The notes: generated by a model not told the origin, from the sequence alone. DNA of 64,000 nt from Ancylobacter defluvii (GCF_018390605.1 NZ_JAHBGD010000024.1:310001-374000), one strand, 5' to 3'. Shown: positions 51,271 through 62,050, numbered from the stretch's first letter. Translations and numbers: made by a program.

Positions 51271-53891
51271 AGATCGCGGCGCTGCGGCTCTTCAACGTCA
51301 AACGCTTCGCCCGGCAGGGCGTCGCCATCGAGGGCATTGGCGACGGCGTCAACGTGCTGTGCGCCGCCAATGAGTTCGGCAAGTCGACCAGCTTCGAGGC
51401 CTTGCACGCGCTGTTCTTCCAGCCGCACACCGGCACGCCGAAGGATGTACGCCGCCTCCAGCCCTATAGCGGCGGCCATCCGCTGGTCGAGGCCGATATC
51501 GCGGTGCCGGAAGGCCGGTTTCGCCTCACCAAGCAGTTCATCGGCGGCAAGCGCGCCAGCGTCGTCGATCTCGGAACCGGCCGCCTCGTCGCGCAGGCGG
51601 ACGAGGCCGAGCGTTTCATCGCCGACCTGATCCGCGGCGGCACCGCTGGCCCCGCCGGCCTGCTCTGGGTACGGCAGGGCAATACCGGGCTGGAGAAGCG
51701 CAAGGAAGACGAGGACGAACGGCAGGTTCGCGAGAGCCTTCTTACCTCGGTGCAGGGAGAGGTCGAGGCGATCACCGGCGGCCGGCGCATGTCGGAGATC
51801 ATGGCGGCCTGCGAGGAAGAGCTGGACCGGCTAGCCACCTCCCGGCTGCGGCCGAAGGCCGGCGGCCCCTATCTCAAGGCTGTGGAGGAACGCGATCGCC
51901 TCGCCGCCGAGGAGCAGCGCCTGGCCGCCGATGTCGCCACGCTGCGCGAAGCGCTCGACCGCCGCGCCGCTACGCTGAAGCGCCTCTCCGAACTCGGCGA
52001 TGCCGAGGAAAAGACCGCCCGCCGTGCCGCCGTCGACAAGGCGGCAACCGCCTTGGAAACCGCCAAGGCCCATGCCGAAAAGCTGAAGGCCGCCGAGGCG
52101 GAAGCCGCCCTGGCGCGCAACCGTCGCGACGCGGCCGAGCGCGAGCTCACAGCCTTCCGCGAGGCGCTGGACCGCGCCGGACACCTGCACGCCGAACTCG
52201 CCGCCGCCGAGGCGCGCCGCTCGGAGGCGCAGGACCGCCGCCGCGACGCCGCTGCCGCCATCGACGCCGCCGCCGCTACCGTCCATGCCGCCGAGGGTCA
52301 GGAGCAGGAGGCCCGCGAATTGCTGGCCCGGCTCGACGCCGCCCTCATCGCGCGGCAGGCGGCAGCGGAGCTGGAAGCCCTGCGCAGCCGCCTGCAACAG
52401 GCGGAAACCGCCCGCACCGCGATGGAACAAAGCGAGGCGGCGTTTGCCTTGCTCGCCATCCCTGCCGAGGGCATCGAGCAACTGCAACGCAGCGAGATCG
52501 AGATCGCCCGGCTGCGCGCCGCCGAGGAGGCCGGCCTGCCCTCGCTGCGCATCGCCTATGAGGCCGGTGTCGCCCCGGTTCTCCTCGACGGCGCGCCACT
52601 GCCCGAGGCGGAGGAACGCGGCATTCGCGATGTCGTGCGGCTGACCCTGCCCGGCATAGGCGCCCTTACCGTCCGCTCCAACCGGCCCGCCGGTGCCGAC
52701 AATGCCCGCCGAACCGCCGAGCGCAGCCGCGCCGAACTGCTGCAGGCCCTCGAGGTTTCCGACATCGCCGCCGCCCGTCGCCGGCAGGTCGAGGCTCAGG
52801 AGAAGGCCGCCGAGCGCGACCGCCTGCGCCTGGAACTGCGCCATCTCGCCCCGGAAGGCTTGCCGAAGCTGCGCGAGGAGGTGGCGCGCCGCGTTGCCGT
52901 GCTGCCCGAAGCGCTGGAGCTGAAAGCCGATCCCGATGCGGCCCGCGCAGCCCTTGCCGGCGCCGCCGAGCGCGTCAAGGCCGCCCGCACCGCTGCCCGC
53001 GAGGTGCATCCGTTGCAGGGCCGGGCCGGCGACGCCGTCGTGCAGGCGGAAACCGCCTATGCCATGCTCACCGGCGAACGCGCCCGCCTCGACGCGGTGC
53101 TCGGCCCGGAAGCCGAGCGCCCGGCGCGGGAGCAGGGCTTCGCGACCGCGCACGCCGGCCAGCAGGCTGCGTTCGAAGCCTCCGCCGCCCATGCGGAAAA
53201 ACTCCGCGTCGCCGCTCCCGACCTCGCCTCGGCGGAGGCTGTCCTGCGCCGGGCCAAATCGGTCGAGCAGGCCGCCGCTGAGGAAGAAAGCCGGCTAAAC
53301 GTCACCCTCGCCGATCTCAACGGCCAGATCCGCACCCGCTCCGATGACGCGGTGGAGGAAGCCTGGCAAGAGACGCGCGACGCCCTCCAGGCCGCCGAAG
53401 CCCGTGTCGTGACCTTCGAGACCGAGGTCGCGGTGCTCGACCGGCTGCGCGAGGCACTGCAGGCCTCCCGTTCGGCCGCGCGCGACCTCTATCTCCAGCC
53501 GGTGCTGGCCGAGCTGAAGCCGTTGCTCGGCCTGCTGTTCGACGACATCTCCATCACCTTCGACGAGAAGACGTTGCTGCCGCAGGTGGTGCGCCGCAAT
53601 GGGCAGGACGAGGAGGTGGACCGGCTGTCGGGCGGCATGCGCGAGCAGCTCTCGGTGCTTACCCGCCTCGCCTTCGCCCGGCTGCTCGCCCGCGATGGCC
53701 GCCCGGCGCCGGTGATCCTCGACGATGCCCTGGTCTATTCCGACGACGACCGCATCGAGCGCATGTTCGACGCGCTGCACCGGCAGGCGCGCGAGCAGCA
53801 GATCATCGTGTTTTCCTGCCGCCAGCGCGCCTTCTCGAAGCTCGGCGGCAACGTGCTGCACATGCAGCCCTGGCAGCCGGAGCCGGCTTAG
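51267..53891 (+). CDS. SbcC/Rad50-like AAA ATPase (YhaN type)
   Basis: An 874-residue SMC-like ATPase. Walker A is [10 protein letters not shown] with K39; the C-terminal signature is [16 protein letters not shown] and Walker [15 protein letters not shown]. The middle is a long Ala/Glu/Arg-rich coiled coil in two arms separated by a folded segment near residues 425-475 ([23 protein letters not shown]). No CxxC zinc hook is present; the protein has only three cysteines. It forms a nuclease-ATPase pair with the upstream SbcD-like protein. Confidence 0.9.
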   Translation: MKIAALRLFNVKRFARQGVAIEGIGDGVNVLCAANEFGKSTSFEALHALFFQPHTGTPKDVRRLQPYSGGHPLVEADIAVPEGRFRLTKQFIGGKRASVVDLGTGRLVAQADEAERFIADLIRGGTAGPAGLLWVRQGNTGLEKRKEDEDERQVRESLLTSVQGEVEAITGGRRMSEIMAACEEELDRLATSRLRPKAGGPYLKAVEERDRLAAEEQRLAADVATLREALDRRAATLKRLSELGDAEEKTARRAAVDKAATALETAKAHAEKLKAAEAEAALARNRRDAAERELTAFREALDRAGHLHAELAAAEARRSEAQDRRRDAAAAIDAAAATVHAAEGQEQEARELLARLDAALIARQAAAELEALRSRLQQAETARTAMEQSEAAFALLAIPAEGIEQLQRSEIEIARLRAAEEAGLPSLRIAYEAGVAPVLLDGAPLPEAEERGIRDVVRLTLPGIGALTVRSNRPAGADNARRTAERSRAELLQALEVSDIAAARRRQVEAQEKAAERDRLRLELRHLAPEGLPKLREEVARRVAVLPEALELKADPDAARAALAGAAERVKAARTAAREVHPLQGRAGDAVVQAETAYAMLTGERARLDAVLGPEAERPAREQGFATAHAGQQAAFEASAAHAEKLRVAAPDLASAEAVLRRAKSVEQAAAEEESRLNVTLADLNGQIRTRSDDAVEEAWQETRDALQAAEARVVTFETEVAVLDRLREALQASRSAARDLYLQPVLAELKPLLGLLFDDISITFDEKTLLPQVVRRNGQDEEVDRLSGGMREQLSVLTRLAFARLLARDGRPAPVILDDALVYSDDDRIERMFDALHRQAREQQIIVFSCRQRAFSKLGGNVLHMQPWQPEPA

Positions 53892-53943
53892 GGCGCGCGC
53901 CGCCGCAGATCGACGGCGCCCGGCCATCGGGGAAGAGCCGGGT

Positions 53944-54604
53944 TTGGTCCACGCATTCGTGAAGACCTCCGTCTTCCCGCTGGCGCTGTTCATGCGCCTC
54001 GCCCTGCTGGCCTCGGTGTCGTGGATCGTCACGCTCACCTATCCGCTGTTCACCATGCTCGGCAGCGAGATCTCCTGGCGCGACGTCATCCTCATCGTCG
54101 GCGGCCTGTTCCTCTTGTTCAAGGGCACCACCGAGTTGCACGAGCGGCCGGAGGGCGGCGACGATGCCGGGAATGCCAGCCCGGTCCATGCGGTGTTCTG
54201 GCAGGTGATCGTGCAGATCGTCGTGCTCGACGCGGTGTTTTCGCTCGACAGCGTCATCACCGCGGTCGGCATGGTGCGCGAGCTGTCGATCATGATGCCG
54301 CGTGTCGATACGGTGTGGCTGGATGCCGGGGAGAGATCGACGAGGTGCTGCGCCAGCCGCTCTACATCGCCGAGACGCTGCCGATCCTGCGCCTGCTCGA
54401 ACAGTTCAAGACCTCGCCGGTGCTCATGGCGGTGGTGGTGGACGAGCACGGCACCTTCGAGGGGCATCGTCACCCCCACCGACATCCTGGTCGCCATCGA
54501 CGGCGATCTGCCCGAGCTTGCCGGCGAGGAAACGTCCTATGCGGTACGGCAGGAGAATCCTGGCTGCTCGACGCCCGGTCGCCGGCGCCGAGGCGGTCGT
54601 CTAG
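53944..54604 (+). pseudogene. Decayed TerC-CBS (YegH/YoaE-type) membrane protein gene
   Basis: Frame 1 encodes TerC-like helices [35 protein letters not shown] and [19 protein letters not shown] up to about 54330. The sequence then shifts frame into CBS-domain pieces: [19 protein letters not shown] (about 54331-54468), back to [19 protein letters not shown] (54466-54560), then [11 protein letters not shown]. The first TerC helices, the last membrane helices and part of the first CBS motif are missing. At least three frame changes plus internal deletions mean the fused TerC-CBS-CorC protein is no longer made. Confidence 0.8.
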
Positions 54605-54618
54605 GCACTACCGGCGAC

Positions 54619-55707
54619 CTACCAGGAGAACTCCGGCGGTTCGGTGGCGAGGCGCAGGCCGGGGAACAATCCCCCCAGCGCACCGAGGCGCGCCTGCGGC
54701 AGGAAGGCCGGCAGCATCACCGTCGGCGCTACCGCCGCGACCAGCTCGCGAAGTCCGTCGCAGGTCGGGTGCACGTTCCAGCGCCGCATCGTCGCCTGCT
54801 CCGATGCGATGAGGCGCTCGGCGCCCGATCCCTCGGCGACATGGCCGGTGAAGACGATCTCCGCCTCCCCCGTCGAGGCGAAACGCCCGGTCAGCGCCGC
54901 GGAAAGGCCGCGCTCCGCCTGCGCCCCGGCAACGATCATTGCCCCGGCCGGCGCACTGTCCGCCGTCAGCAGCGCGGTCGTCTCCAGCACCTGCGCCGGC
55001 CAGCCGGCGAGATGCGGCACGGCAGTGGAGGGATGCCGCGCCATCGCCTCTGCGACCGCCCGCGTGCCGGCACACAGCGAAACCGCCACTCCGGCGCGCT
55101 GGAACGCCAGCGCCATCTCCAGCGCCCGCCCGGCTGGCGGCGCCGGCAGCAGCAGCGGCCGCCGGCGCGCCCGCGCCACCAGGTCGAGCATCTGCCGGTC
55201 GAGCGGCTCCTCGGCGTCGCCATAGCTGGCGTCGCACACCAGCGCCGCGGCTGGCGGCGGCGGCGCGGAGGGGAACAGCGCGCTCTCGGCGGAATAGTCG
55301 CCGGTATAGACCAGCCCTTCCGCCCCGCCGATCCGCATCCACACCGCGCCGGGCGCATGCCCGGCCGGGCCGGTCTCGACATCGATCCCGGCGATCCGCG
55401 TCGCGCCGCCGAAGGGCAGGTCGCGCGCCTGCCGCAGCCGGTCGTCGCCCGCCAGCGCCCGCACCGGTGCGGTGGCGTAGACCGGCGGGTCGCCGATCTC
55501 CGGCGCCAGATCGAGCGCGCCGACATGGTCGGCATGGCCGTGCGAGATCAGGATCGCATCGACGTTTGCCACGCCGCGCAGAGACGGCCGCCGCCCGGCA
55601 TCCGGCCCCTCGCCAAGATCGAGCAGGAAGCGCCGGCCTCCGATGTCGAGGAGGAAACAGGCCGGCCCCTTCACCCCCCATCCCGACAGCGCGACGAGAC
55701 GTTTCAT
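54619..55707 (-). CDS. MBL-fold hydrolase with beta-CASP-like C-terminus
   Basis: A 362-residue metallo-beta-lactamase-fold protein. The metal motif is SHGHADHVG (HxHxDH), followed by GHAPGAVW and YTGDYS. The C-terminal part has [14 protein letters not shown] and [11 protein letters not shown], which look like degenerate beta-CASP motifs of CPSF/RNase J-type nucleases. The ATG at 55707 overlaps the permease stop (ATGA), so it is translated with the ABC importer. A nuclease or phosphodiesterase role is possible; why it is coupled to an importer is unclear. Confidence 0.85.
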   Translation of the reverse strand: MKRLVALSGWGVKGPACFLLDIGGRRFLLDLGEGPDAGRRPSLRGVANVDAILISHGHADHVGALDLAPEIGDPPVYATAPVRALAGDDRLRQARDLPFGGATRIAGIDVETGPAGHAPGAVWMRIGGAEGLVYTGDYSAESALFPSAPPPPAAALVCDASYGDAEEPLDRQMLDLVARARRRPLLLPAPPAGRALEMALAFQRAGVAVSLCAGTRAVAEAMARHPSTAVPHLAGWPAQVLETTALLTADSAPAGAMIVAGAQAERGLSAALTGRFASTGEAEIVFTGHVAEGSGAERLIASEQATMRRWNVHPTCDGLRELVAAVAPTVMLPAFLPQARLGALGGLFPGLRLATEPPEFSW

Positions 55708-57404
55708 CAGTGCAGTCCCGTGAAGCGCGCGCCGGCGAAGCGGCGCAGCGCCGCGATCAGCAGCATGGGGATCAACGTCGTCAGCACGATGGCGATGAAG
55801 CTCATCGTCATGCCGAGCCCCACCGAGCCCTGCTCGAACTGCCGCCAGATGAAGCCGGCAATGGTCATCATCCCCACCGGCGCCACCAGCAGCGATGCCA
55901 CCAGTTCGCGCGAGGCCACCGCGAACACCAGCAGCATCGAGGTGATCAGGCTCGGCAGGATCAAGGGCAGCATGATGCGCCGGAACACCGTGAACGGCCC
56001 CGCCCCCGCCACCCGTGCGGCGGCCTCCAGATTGTCGCCAATCTGCTGGAAAGCCGCCGTGGCGTAGCGCACCGGCTGCGGCAGCAGGATGCAGCAATAG
56101 GCAAGCAGCAGGATGAAGGCGGTGTTGTAGGGAGTGAAGGGCAGCGCCGGCTGGTTCCAGGCGAGGATCATCCCCACCGCCACCACCACGCCCGGCAGCG
56201 CGCTCGGCAGCATCGCCAGCACGTCGAGCACCGGCCGGCCGCGCCCGCTGCCCTTCACCACCGCATAGGCGGTGAGCGCGCCGAGCGCGCCGGCGACCAG
56301 CGCCGTGCCGATGCCGAGGCTCAGCGAATTCATCAACGCCTGCAGCGCCCCGCCGGCATTGCCCAGCACCTCCTCGAAATTCTGCAGCCCCATATTGGCC
56401 GGCTTCAGCCCGCCGGAAATGGTCTTCGACAAGGCGGTGGCGAGGATGGCGGCAAGCGGCACCCCGGTCGCCAGCAGGGCGACCAGCGCGAAGGCGAGCC
56501 CCACCGGCAGCGCCCACGCGCCGAGCGGACGCTTGTCCTTCGCCTGCGGCTTGCCGCCGACGGTGTCGAAATTGCGCGACGAGAGAATGCGCCGCTGGAT
56601 CAGGAACGCCACCAGCGACAGCGCCACCAGCAGCAGCGACAGGATCGCCGCGCCCGGCAGGTCGATCGGCCAGTCGGAGATGCGGTTCTCGATGCCGGTC
56701 ACCAGCACCTCGAAGCCGAAGCGGGTGCCGAGCGCCGCCGGCGTGCCGTATTCCTCGATGGCGAGCGCGAATACCAGCAGCAGGCTCGCCGCCAGCCCCG
56801 GCGTCGCCAGCGGCAGGGTGATACGGAAGAAGGCTCGCCCCGGCCGCGCCCCGAACACCCGGCCGACATCGGCATAGCGCGTGCCCACCGCCTCGATGGT
56901 GCGTGACACCGCGAAATACACCACCGGGAACAGGTTGAGGCTCATGATCAGGATCATGCCCGGCACCGAGAACAGCAGCGGGCCGAGATTGAAGCCGGTC
57001 AGCTGCTGGAGATAGCCGCGCGGCTGCATGGTCATGATCCAGCCAAGCGTGGCGATATAGGGCGGGATCATGAACGGCACGAGGAAGGCGACGTCCCACG
57101 CCAGCGCGCACGGCACCTTGAACAGCGCCCGCACCACAGCCAGCGGCACGCCGATCAGTGTACAGCCGGCGACAACGCCCAGCCCGATGATCAGCGTGTT
57201 GCCGGCGAGCCGAAGCAGCGCCGGATCGCCCAGCGTCTTCGGCAAATGTTGCAAGGGCGCGGCGAGCGACCCGCGCCCGAGTTCGGGAAAGATCGCCTGC
57301 AGCACGATGAAGACGAAGGGCACCGCCACGATCACCGCGAGGCTCACCCCTGCCACCCAGCCGATCGGGCCGTGGCCGCCGGTCCTCGCCGCTGCCGCGC
57401 GCAT
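55707..57404 (-). CDS. Iron/phosphonate-type ABC transporter permease (fused, FbpB-like)
   Basis: A 565-residue permease with two BPD_transp_1 halves, each with about six hydrophobic segments, as in FbpB-type iron importers. The first coupling loop includes [19 protein letters not shown] and the second [20 protein letters not shown]. The ATG at 57404 was chosen; the frame is open 21 codons upstream into the binding protein gene. It sits 10 bp after the binding protein gene and overlaps the MBL gene. Confidence 0.92.
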   Translation of the reverse strand: MRAAAARTGGHGPIGWVAGVSLAVIVAVPFVFIVLQAIFPELGRGSLAAPLQHLPKTLGDPALLRLAGNTLIIGLGVVAGCTLIGVPLAVVRALFKVPCALAWDVAFLVPFMIPPYIATLGWIMTMQPRGYLQQLTGFNLGPLLFSVPGMILIMSLNLFPVVYFAVSRTIEAVGTRYADVGRVFGARPGRAFFRITLPLATPGLAASLLLVFALAIEEYGTPAALGTRFGFEVLVTGIENRISDWPIDLPGAAILSLLLVALSLVAFLIQRRILSSRNFDTVGGKPQAKDKRPLGAWALPVGLAFALVALLATGVPLAAILATALSKTISGGLKPANMGLQNFEEVLGNAGGALQALMNSLSLGIGTALVAGALGALTAYAVVKGSGRGRPVLDVLAMLPSALPGVVVAVGMILAWNQPALPFTPYNTAFILLLAYCCILLPQPVRYATAAFQQIGDNLEAAARVAGAGPFTVFRRIMLPLILPSLITSMLLVFAVASRELVASLLVAPVGMMTIAGFIWRQFEQGSVGLGMTMSFIAIVLTTLIPMLLIAALRRFAGARFTGLH

Positions 57405-57414
57405 GTCGAACGCC

Positions 57415-58362
57415 TTACTTGCCGACCACCTTGCCGAATTCGGCGAGCGTCGCGTCGCGCTTGCCATAGACGGCGGCGGCGTCGACCGGGAGGATCTTGA
57501 GGTCGGAGATCAGCGGCCGGTTGGCGGCGATGTCGGTGCGGGCCGGCATCAGATAGGTCGCCGCCACCGCCTTCTGTCCCTCGTCGGAGAGCACGTAGTC
57601 GATGAACTTCTTGGCCTCGTCCTGCTGCTTCGACCAGTTGAGGATCATCATCGGCCGCGGCGCGATCACCGTGCCGGAGGCCGGGAAGATCACGTCGATC
57701 GACTCGCCCTTGGCCTTGGCGGCCAGCGAGATGTAGTCGACGGCGCCGAACACCGCCGCCTTGGCGCCCTGCATGACGGGGTTCAGCGCCTCGGCATTGG
57801 CGCCGGCGACGATGGCGCCGTTGGCGGCGAGGCCCTTGAACAGCTCCCAGCCATCCTTGGCCTGCAACGCGGCGACCAGTTCGAAGGAGGCGCCGGACTG
57901 CGCCGGATCCGGGATGGTGACGAGATCCTCGAATGCGGGCTTGGTCAGGTCGGCCCATTCCGCCGGCTTGGGCGTGCCGGAGGCCGGGTTCCAGGCGATG
58001 CCGAGCGCCGAGATGCCCTGCGCCACCGCTGTGCCGTTCTTCAGGAAGTCCGGCACCTTGGCGGCATTCGGGCTGGTGTAGGTCGCCAGCCAGCCACGCT
58101 TGGCGAAGTCGGTGGCGGTGTCCCAGGAAGCGGAGATCAGCACGTCGACCACCGGATTGGCGGCCTCGGATTCGATGCGTGCCATGATCTTGCCGGTGGT
58201 GGCCTGGAACACGTTGACCTTCACGCCGGTCTTGTCGGCATAGCCCTTGGCGAGCTTGTCGATCAGGCCGCCGGGACCGGCGGAATAGACGGTGATGTCC
58301 GCCATCGCGGACGTCGCGAGCAGGGACGCACCCAAAGCAAGGGCGAGGGAAAAGGCGCGCAT
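57415..58362 (-). CDS. FbpA/AfuA-type ABC substrate-binding protein
   Basis: A 315-residue binding protein with Sec signal MRAFSLALALGASLLATSAMA. The mature start DITVYSAGPGGLIDKLAKG and the VDVLISASWDTATDF and PDPAQSGASFELV segments are typical of ferric-iron and 2-aminoethylphosphonate receptors. It lies between the ATPase and permease genes. Which ligand is bound cannot be decided; a phosphonate or organophosphate ligand would fit the MBL partner. Confidence 0.9.
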   Translation of the reverse strand: MRAFSLALALGASLLATSAMADITVYSAGPGGLIDKLAKGYADKTGVKVNVFQATTGKIMARIESEAANPVVDVLISASWDTATDFAKRGWLATYTSPNAAKVPDFLKNGTAVAQGISALGIAWNPASGTPKPAEWADLTKPAFEDLVTIPDPAQSGASFELVAALQAKDGWELFKGLAANGAIVAGANAEALNPVMQGAKAAVFGAVDYISLAAKAKGESIDVIFPASGTVIAPRPMMILNWSKQQDEAKKFIDYVLSDEGQKAVAATYLMPARTDIAANRPLISDLKILPVDAAAVYGKRDATLAEFGKVVGK

Positions 58363-58377
58363 GGTTTCCTCCTGGAG

Positions 58378-59478
58378 TTAGGCCGCGACGGACGAGGCCG
58401 CAGGCAATGGGGTCGTGGGATCGGCGAACCAGCGCAAATCCTGCGGCGGGCAGAACAGCCCGACGACCTCGCCTGGGGCGACGCGGCGCGGGCTGGTGAC
58501 CTGGATGTCGAGTTCGGTGCCGCAGATGCGCAGCGTCAGCACATGGCCGTCGCCCCGGAAGCGGGCGGCGACGACGTCGGCGCGGGGACGCCCCTCCACC
58601 GCCGGACCGATCAGCGTCGCCCGGCGCGGCAGCAGCAGCCGCGCCGCCTGCGCGTCCGGCCCGCCGGTCGCGACGAGCATGGCGGTGCCGTCGATCAGCC
58701 ACCCCTCGGGCGCGCGGCGCACCGGCAGCACGCAGCCGAGATTGAGGAACTCGGCCACCTCTGGGCTGGCCGGCGCGGCGATCAGTGCCTCAGGCGCCGC
58801 GAGCTGGGCGATACGCCCGCCGCGCATCACCGCCACCTCGTCCGCGAGGGCGAAGGCCTCGGTCCGATCATGCGTCACATAAATGGCGGTGAGGCCGAGC
58901 TGGGCGACCAGGGCGCCGATCTCGCCCACCATCGCCTCCCGCAGTTCCGGATCGAGATTGGACAGCGGCTCGTCGAACAGCACCAGCGGCGGCTCGGCGA
59001 CGATGGCGCGGGCGAGCGCCACCCGCTGCTGCTGGCCGCCCGACATGTCGGAGGGCCGGCGCTCCGCCATGGCGCCGAGGCCGACACGCTCCAGCGCCAC
59101 CGCCACCCGCACCCGTCGCTCGGCCGCCGGCACGCCGCGCATCTCCAGCGGGAAGGCGACATTGGCCGCCACGCTCATATGCGGCCACAGCGCATAGTCC
59201 TGGAACACCATGCCGAGGCCGCGCGCCTCCGGCGGCACGAAGCGGCCGAGGGCGGCATCGGCGACCGGCGCGCCGAGGATTTCGATCCGCCCGGCGCTCG
59301 GCGCCAGCAGCCCGGCCAGCAGTTGCAGCAGGGTGGTCTTGCCGCAGCCGGAGGGACCGAGCAGCGCCAGCACCTTGCCCGGTGCCACGTCGAAGCCGAC
59401 GTCGTCGAGGATCCGCGCACGGCCATAGCAAAGGCCAAGGCCACGGACCGAGACCGCTGGGCTGCTGTCTGAGGGCAT
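58378..59478 (-). CDS. Iron/phosphonate-type ABC transporter ATPase (FbpC-like)
   Basis: A 366-residue ATPase. Walker A GPSGCGKTT, signature MSGGQQQRVAL and Walker B LVLFDEPLSNLD are intact, followed by YVTHDRTEAF and a TOBE domain with RPRADVVAARFRGDG. The ATG at 59478 gives the normal family N-terminus; the open frame extends 34 codons upstream without recognisable sequence, and no good ribosome site was seen. First gene of the four-gene minus-strand unit with binding protein, permease and MBL protein. Confidence 0.92.
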   Translation of the reverse strand: MPSDSSPAVSVRGLGLCYGRARILDDVGFDVAPGKVLALLGPSGCGKTTLLQLLAGLLAPSAGRIEILGAPVADAALGRFVPPEARGLGMVFQDYALWPHMSVAANVAFPLEMRGVPAAERRVRVAVALERVGLGAMAERRPSDMSGGQQQRVALARAIVAEPPLVLFDEPLSNLDPELREAMVGEIGALVAQLGLTAIYVTHDRTEAFALADEVAVMRGGRIAQLAAPEALIAAPASPEVAEFLNLGCVLPVRRAPEGWLIDGTAMLVATGGPDAQAARLLLPRRATLIGPAVEGRPRADVVAARFRGDGHVLTLRICGTELDIQVTSPRRVAPGEVVGLFCPPQDLRWFADPTTPLPAASSVAA

Positions 59479-59620
59479 GGAGGATCCGGATGCGAACGAT
59501 CCGGGCACAGCTACGGGAGCCACATGACAGTCACGTGACACCCGCCCGGCGCCGTCGCGCGTCATGCCGGGCGGAGCCACCTCGTGTCATGCCGTAACGT
59601 CCGCAGCAGCCCGGCCGGCG

Positions 59621-60376
59621 TCAGACGGCGATGACCGGGTGCCCCAGCGTGGCGATGAAACGCGCGGTGCGCTCGTGCCGCGGGCAGGCGAAGAGCTGCG
59701 CCGCCGGCCCGCTTTCCACCACCTCGCCGGCGTCCAGCAGCATGGCGTCCTGCGCCACCCGCGCCGCGAGCCGCAGATCGTGGGTGGCGATCAGCATGGT
59801 GGTGCCCTCGCGGGCGAGTTGCGCCAGCACCTCCACTACCTCCAGCGACAATTCCGGATCGAGCGCCGAGGTCGGCTCGTCGCAGAGCAGCACGCTCGGC
59901 GAGGAGGCGAGCGCGCGGGCGATGGCGACGCGCTGCTGCTGGCCGCCGGAAAGCTGCGCCGGCCAAGCGTCCACCTTGTGCGCCAGCCCGACCTTTTCGA
60001 GCAGTTCCAGCGCGCGGGCCCGCGCCTTGTCCTCCGGCCATTTCAGCACCACGACAAGGCTCTCCATCACATTGCCGAGCGCGGTGCGGTGCGGGAACAG
60101 CTGGAAATTCTGGAACATCATGCCGGTCTGGCGACGGATCCGCCGCACGGCCTCGCGGTCGAGCGCGCGGCCGGTGAAGCGTACCGCCGCCTCGCCGATG
60201 ACCAGTTCGCCGGCCTCGGGGATTTCGAGCAGGTTCACGCAGCGCAGCAGCGTCGACTTGCCGGAGCCGGAGGGGCCGATCAGCGCGGTGACGCTACCCT
60301 CGCGCACCGCCAGGCTGACGCGCTTCAGCACCTTCTGGCCGTCGAAGCTCTTTTCGATATCGGCAAGGCGGATCAT
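59621..60376 (-). CDS. Polar amino acid ABC transporter ATPase (GlnQ/TcyC-like)
   Basis: A 251-residue ATPase. Walker A GPSGSGKST, signature QLSGGQQQRVAIAR and Walker B VLLCDEPTSALDPELS match the polar amino acid class. ATG at 60376 follows GGAGGGA; the GTG three bases before (60379) overlaps the permease stop and is an alternative. Last gene of the operon with permease and binding protein. Confidence 0.94.
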   Translation of the reverse strand: MIRLADIEKSFDGQKVLKRVSLAVREGSVTALIGPSGSGKSTLLRCVNLLEIPEAGELVIGEAAVRFTGRALDREAVRRIRRQTGMMFQNFQLFPHRTALGNVMESLVVVLKWPEDKARARALELLEKVGLAHKVDAWPAQLSGGQQQRVAIARALASSPSVLLCDEPTSALDPELSLEVVEVLAQLAREGTTMLIATHDLRLAARVAQDAMLLDAGEVVESGPAAQLFACPRHERTARFIATLGHPVIAV

Positions 60377-61056
60377 CACGCTCCCTCCGGGGAGAGGCCG
60401 CTGGAGCGGGCGAGCCGGCGCTCCAGCCGGTCCTGCAGCACCGAGAGCACCGAACTCAGCGCCAGATAGATCAGCGCCGCCTCGATATAGATGATCAGCG
60501 GCTCATAGGTGGTGGCGACGATGCGCTGGGCCGCCTGGAACAGCTCGGGCACCGTCACCGCGGCGGCGAGCGAGGTATCCTTCACCAGCGAGATGAAGGT
60601 GTTGGAGAGCGGCGGCACCGCGGTGCGCGCCGCCTGTGGCAGTACCGTGCGTCGCAGCGCCTGCCACCAGCTCATGCCGATGGAATAGCTCGCTTCCCAC
60701 TGTCCCTTGGGGATGGAGGCGATCACCGCCCGTACGATCTCCGAGCTGTAGGCGCCGACATTGAGGGTGAAACCGATCAATGCCGCCGGGAAGGCGTCGA
60801 GCAGGATGCCGACGCTCGGCAGGCCGTAGAAGATCACGAAGAGCTGCACCAGCAGCGGCGTGCCGCGAATGATCCACACATAGAAACGCGCCACCGCCAC
60901 CAGCGGGCGCGGGCCATAGAGCCGGGCAAGCGCGGTGAGGAAGCCCAGCGACAATCCGAAGGCGAAGGAAAGCAGCGTCAGCGGCACGGTGAAGACGAGA
61001 CCGGCCCACAGCAGCGGAGCGAGCGAATCCAGCATGAGTTGCAGCCAGTGCGGCAC
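60376..61056 (-). CDS. Polar amino acid ABC transporter permease (TcyB/HisM-like)
   Basis: A 226-residue permease with about five hydrophobic helices and the coupling loop ASYSIGMSWWQALRRTVLPQA (core GMSWWQALRRTVLP). IIRGTPLLVQLFVIFYGLP is the family signature. GTG at 61056 behind GGGGAAGGA was chosen over ATG at 61074 or 61107, giving the usual N-terminus PHWLQLMLDSLAPLL. It overlaps the ATPase gene. Confidence 0.9.
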   Translation of the reverse strand: MPHWLQLMLDSLAPLLWAGLVFTVPLTLLSFAFGLSLGFLTALARLYGPRPLVAVARFYVWIIRGTPLLVQLFVIFYGLPSVGILLDAFPAALIGFTLNVGAYSSEIVRAVIASIPKGQWEASYSIGMSWWQALRRTVLPQAARTAVPPLSNTFISLVKDTSLAAAVTVPELFQAAQRIVATTYEPLIIYIEAALIYLALSSVLSVLQDRLERRLARSSGLSPEGA

Positions 61057-61080
61057 GGCGGTCCTTCCCCACATATGACA

Positions 61081-61102
61081 GGACCGGCCAAGCGGCCGGT
61101 CC
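61081..61102 (-). terminator. Intercistronic hairpin between binding protein and permease genes
   Basis: A perfect 9-bp stem (GGACCGGCC / GGCCGGTCC) with an AAGC loop in the 72-bp spacer. It probably lowers read-through into the permease-ATPase genes so that more binding protein is made. Confidence 0.55.
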
Positions 61103-61128
61103 TCCAAGCCTTGCGACGACGGCGGAGC

Positions 61129-61908
61129 CTACTTTGACACGTCGGCGCCGAAATAGGTGTCGGAGATGCGGGCATAGGCGCCGTCGGCCTTGATCGCGTC
61201 CAGCGCCTTGTTGATGGCCGCGACCAGCTCGGGATTGCCCTTGCGCACGATGACGCCGGAATAGTCGGCATCCTTCTGCTCGGCGACGATCTTCACCGGC
61301 GCGTCCGGCTTGTGCTTCTTGAAGTCGAGGAAGGACAGGCTGTCGTTCAGGGTGGCGTCGGCCCGCCCGTTCAGCACCAGCTGGATCGATTGGTCGAAGC
61401 CGTCGGTGCCGACGAGGCTGGCGCCATGGCTCTCGGCGAGCTTGCCGAAATTCGAGGTCAGCGACTGCGCCGCGCGCTTGCCCTTCAGGTCGTCGAAGCT
61501 CTTGATGGCGTCGTTGCCGTCGCGGACGATCAGCACCGCCTTGGAGGCGATATAGGGCTGGGAGAAATCGTATTTCGCCTTGCGCGCCTCGGTGATGCCG
61601 ACCTGGTTGATCACCGCGTCGTAGCGGCCGGCATCGAGGCCGGCGATCAGCCCGTCCCATTTGCCCTCGAGAAACTCGGCCTTCACCCCGAGGCGCTTGG
61701 CGATTTCCTGCCCGATCTCGACATCGAAGCCGACCAGCTTGCCGGCGGCATCGTGATAGGTGAAGGGCGGATAGGTGCCCTCGGTGCCGATCTTGAGGGC
61801 GCCGGCCGCCTTGATGGCCGCCAGATCGTCCGTCCGGGCAGCCAAGGCCGTGAACGGCACCAGCGCGGCGATGGCAAGGGCGAGAAGGGTCTTCCGGGTG
61901 AAGCTCAT
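61129..61908 (-). CDS. Polar amino acid/cystine-type ABC binding protein (TcyA/FliY-like)
   Basis: A 259-residue family-3 solute-binding protein with signal MSFTRKTLLALAIAALVPF and LAA cleavage. Landmarks: GTEGTYPPFTYHDAAGKL, VGFDVEIGQEIAKRLG, YDAVINQVGITEARKA (cystine-receptor style) and GVIVRKGNPEL. The ATG at 61908 is preceded by GGAG. It is first in the three-gene operon. L-cystine or a related amino acid is the likely ligand. Confidence 0.92.
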   Translation of the reverse strand: MSFTRKTLLALAIAALVPFTALAARTDDLAAIKAAGALKIGTEGTYPPFTYHDAAGKLVGFDVEIGQEIAKRLGVKAEFLEGKWDGLIAGLDAGRYDAVINQVGITEARKAKYDFSQPYIASKAVLIVRDGNDAIKSFDDLKGKRAAQSLTSNFGKLAESHGASLVGTDGFDQSIQLVLNGRADATLNDSLSFLDFKKHKPDAPVKIVAEQKDADYSGVIVRKGNPELVAAINKALDAIKADGAYARISDTYFGADVSK

Positions 61909-62050
61909 GGGGATACTCCACGGCAGCGCGCTGCCGATATGCGGCGAGGCTGATCCTGCCTCAGCTGGGGTCGAGTTTCGGATTTTGCCAGTACGCGGGC
62001 GGTCCGGCCATCGCGGAAGCAGCATGGGTGACATGGCCACCGTTAGTTGT

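Noticed and set aside
54619-57111. Apparent 830-residue fusion of permease sequence and MBL domain
   Set aside because: The upstream part is the permease gene out of frame; the MBL protein starts at the ATG overlapping the permease stop.
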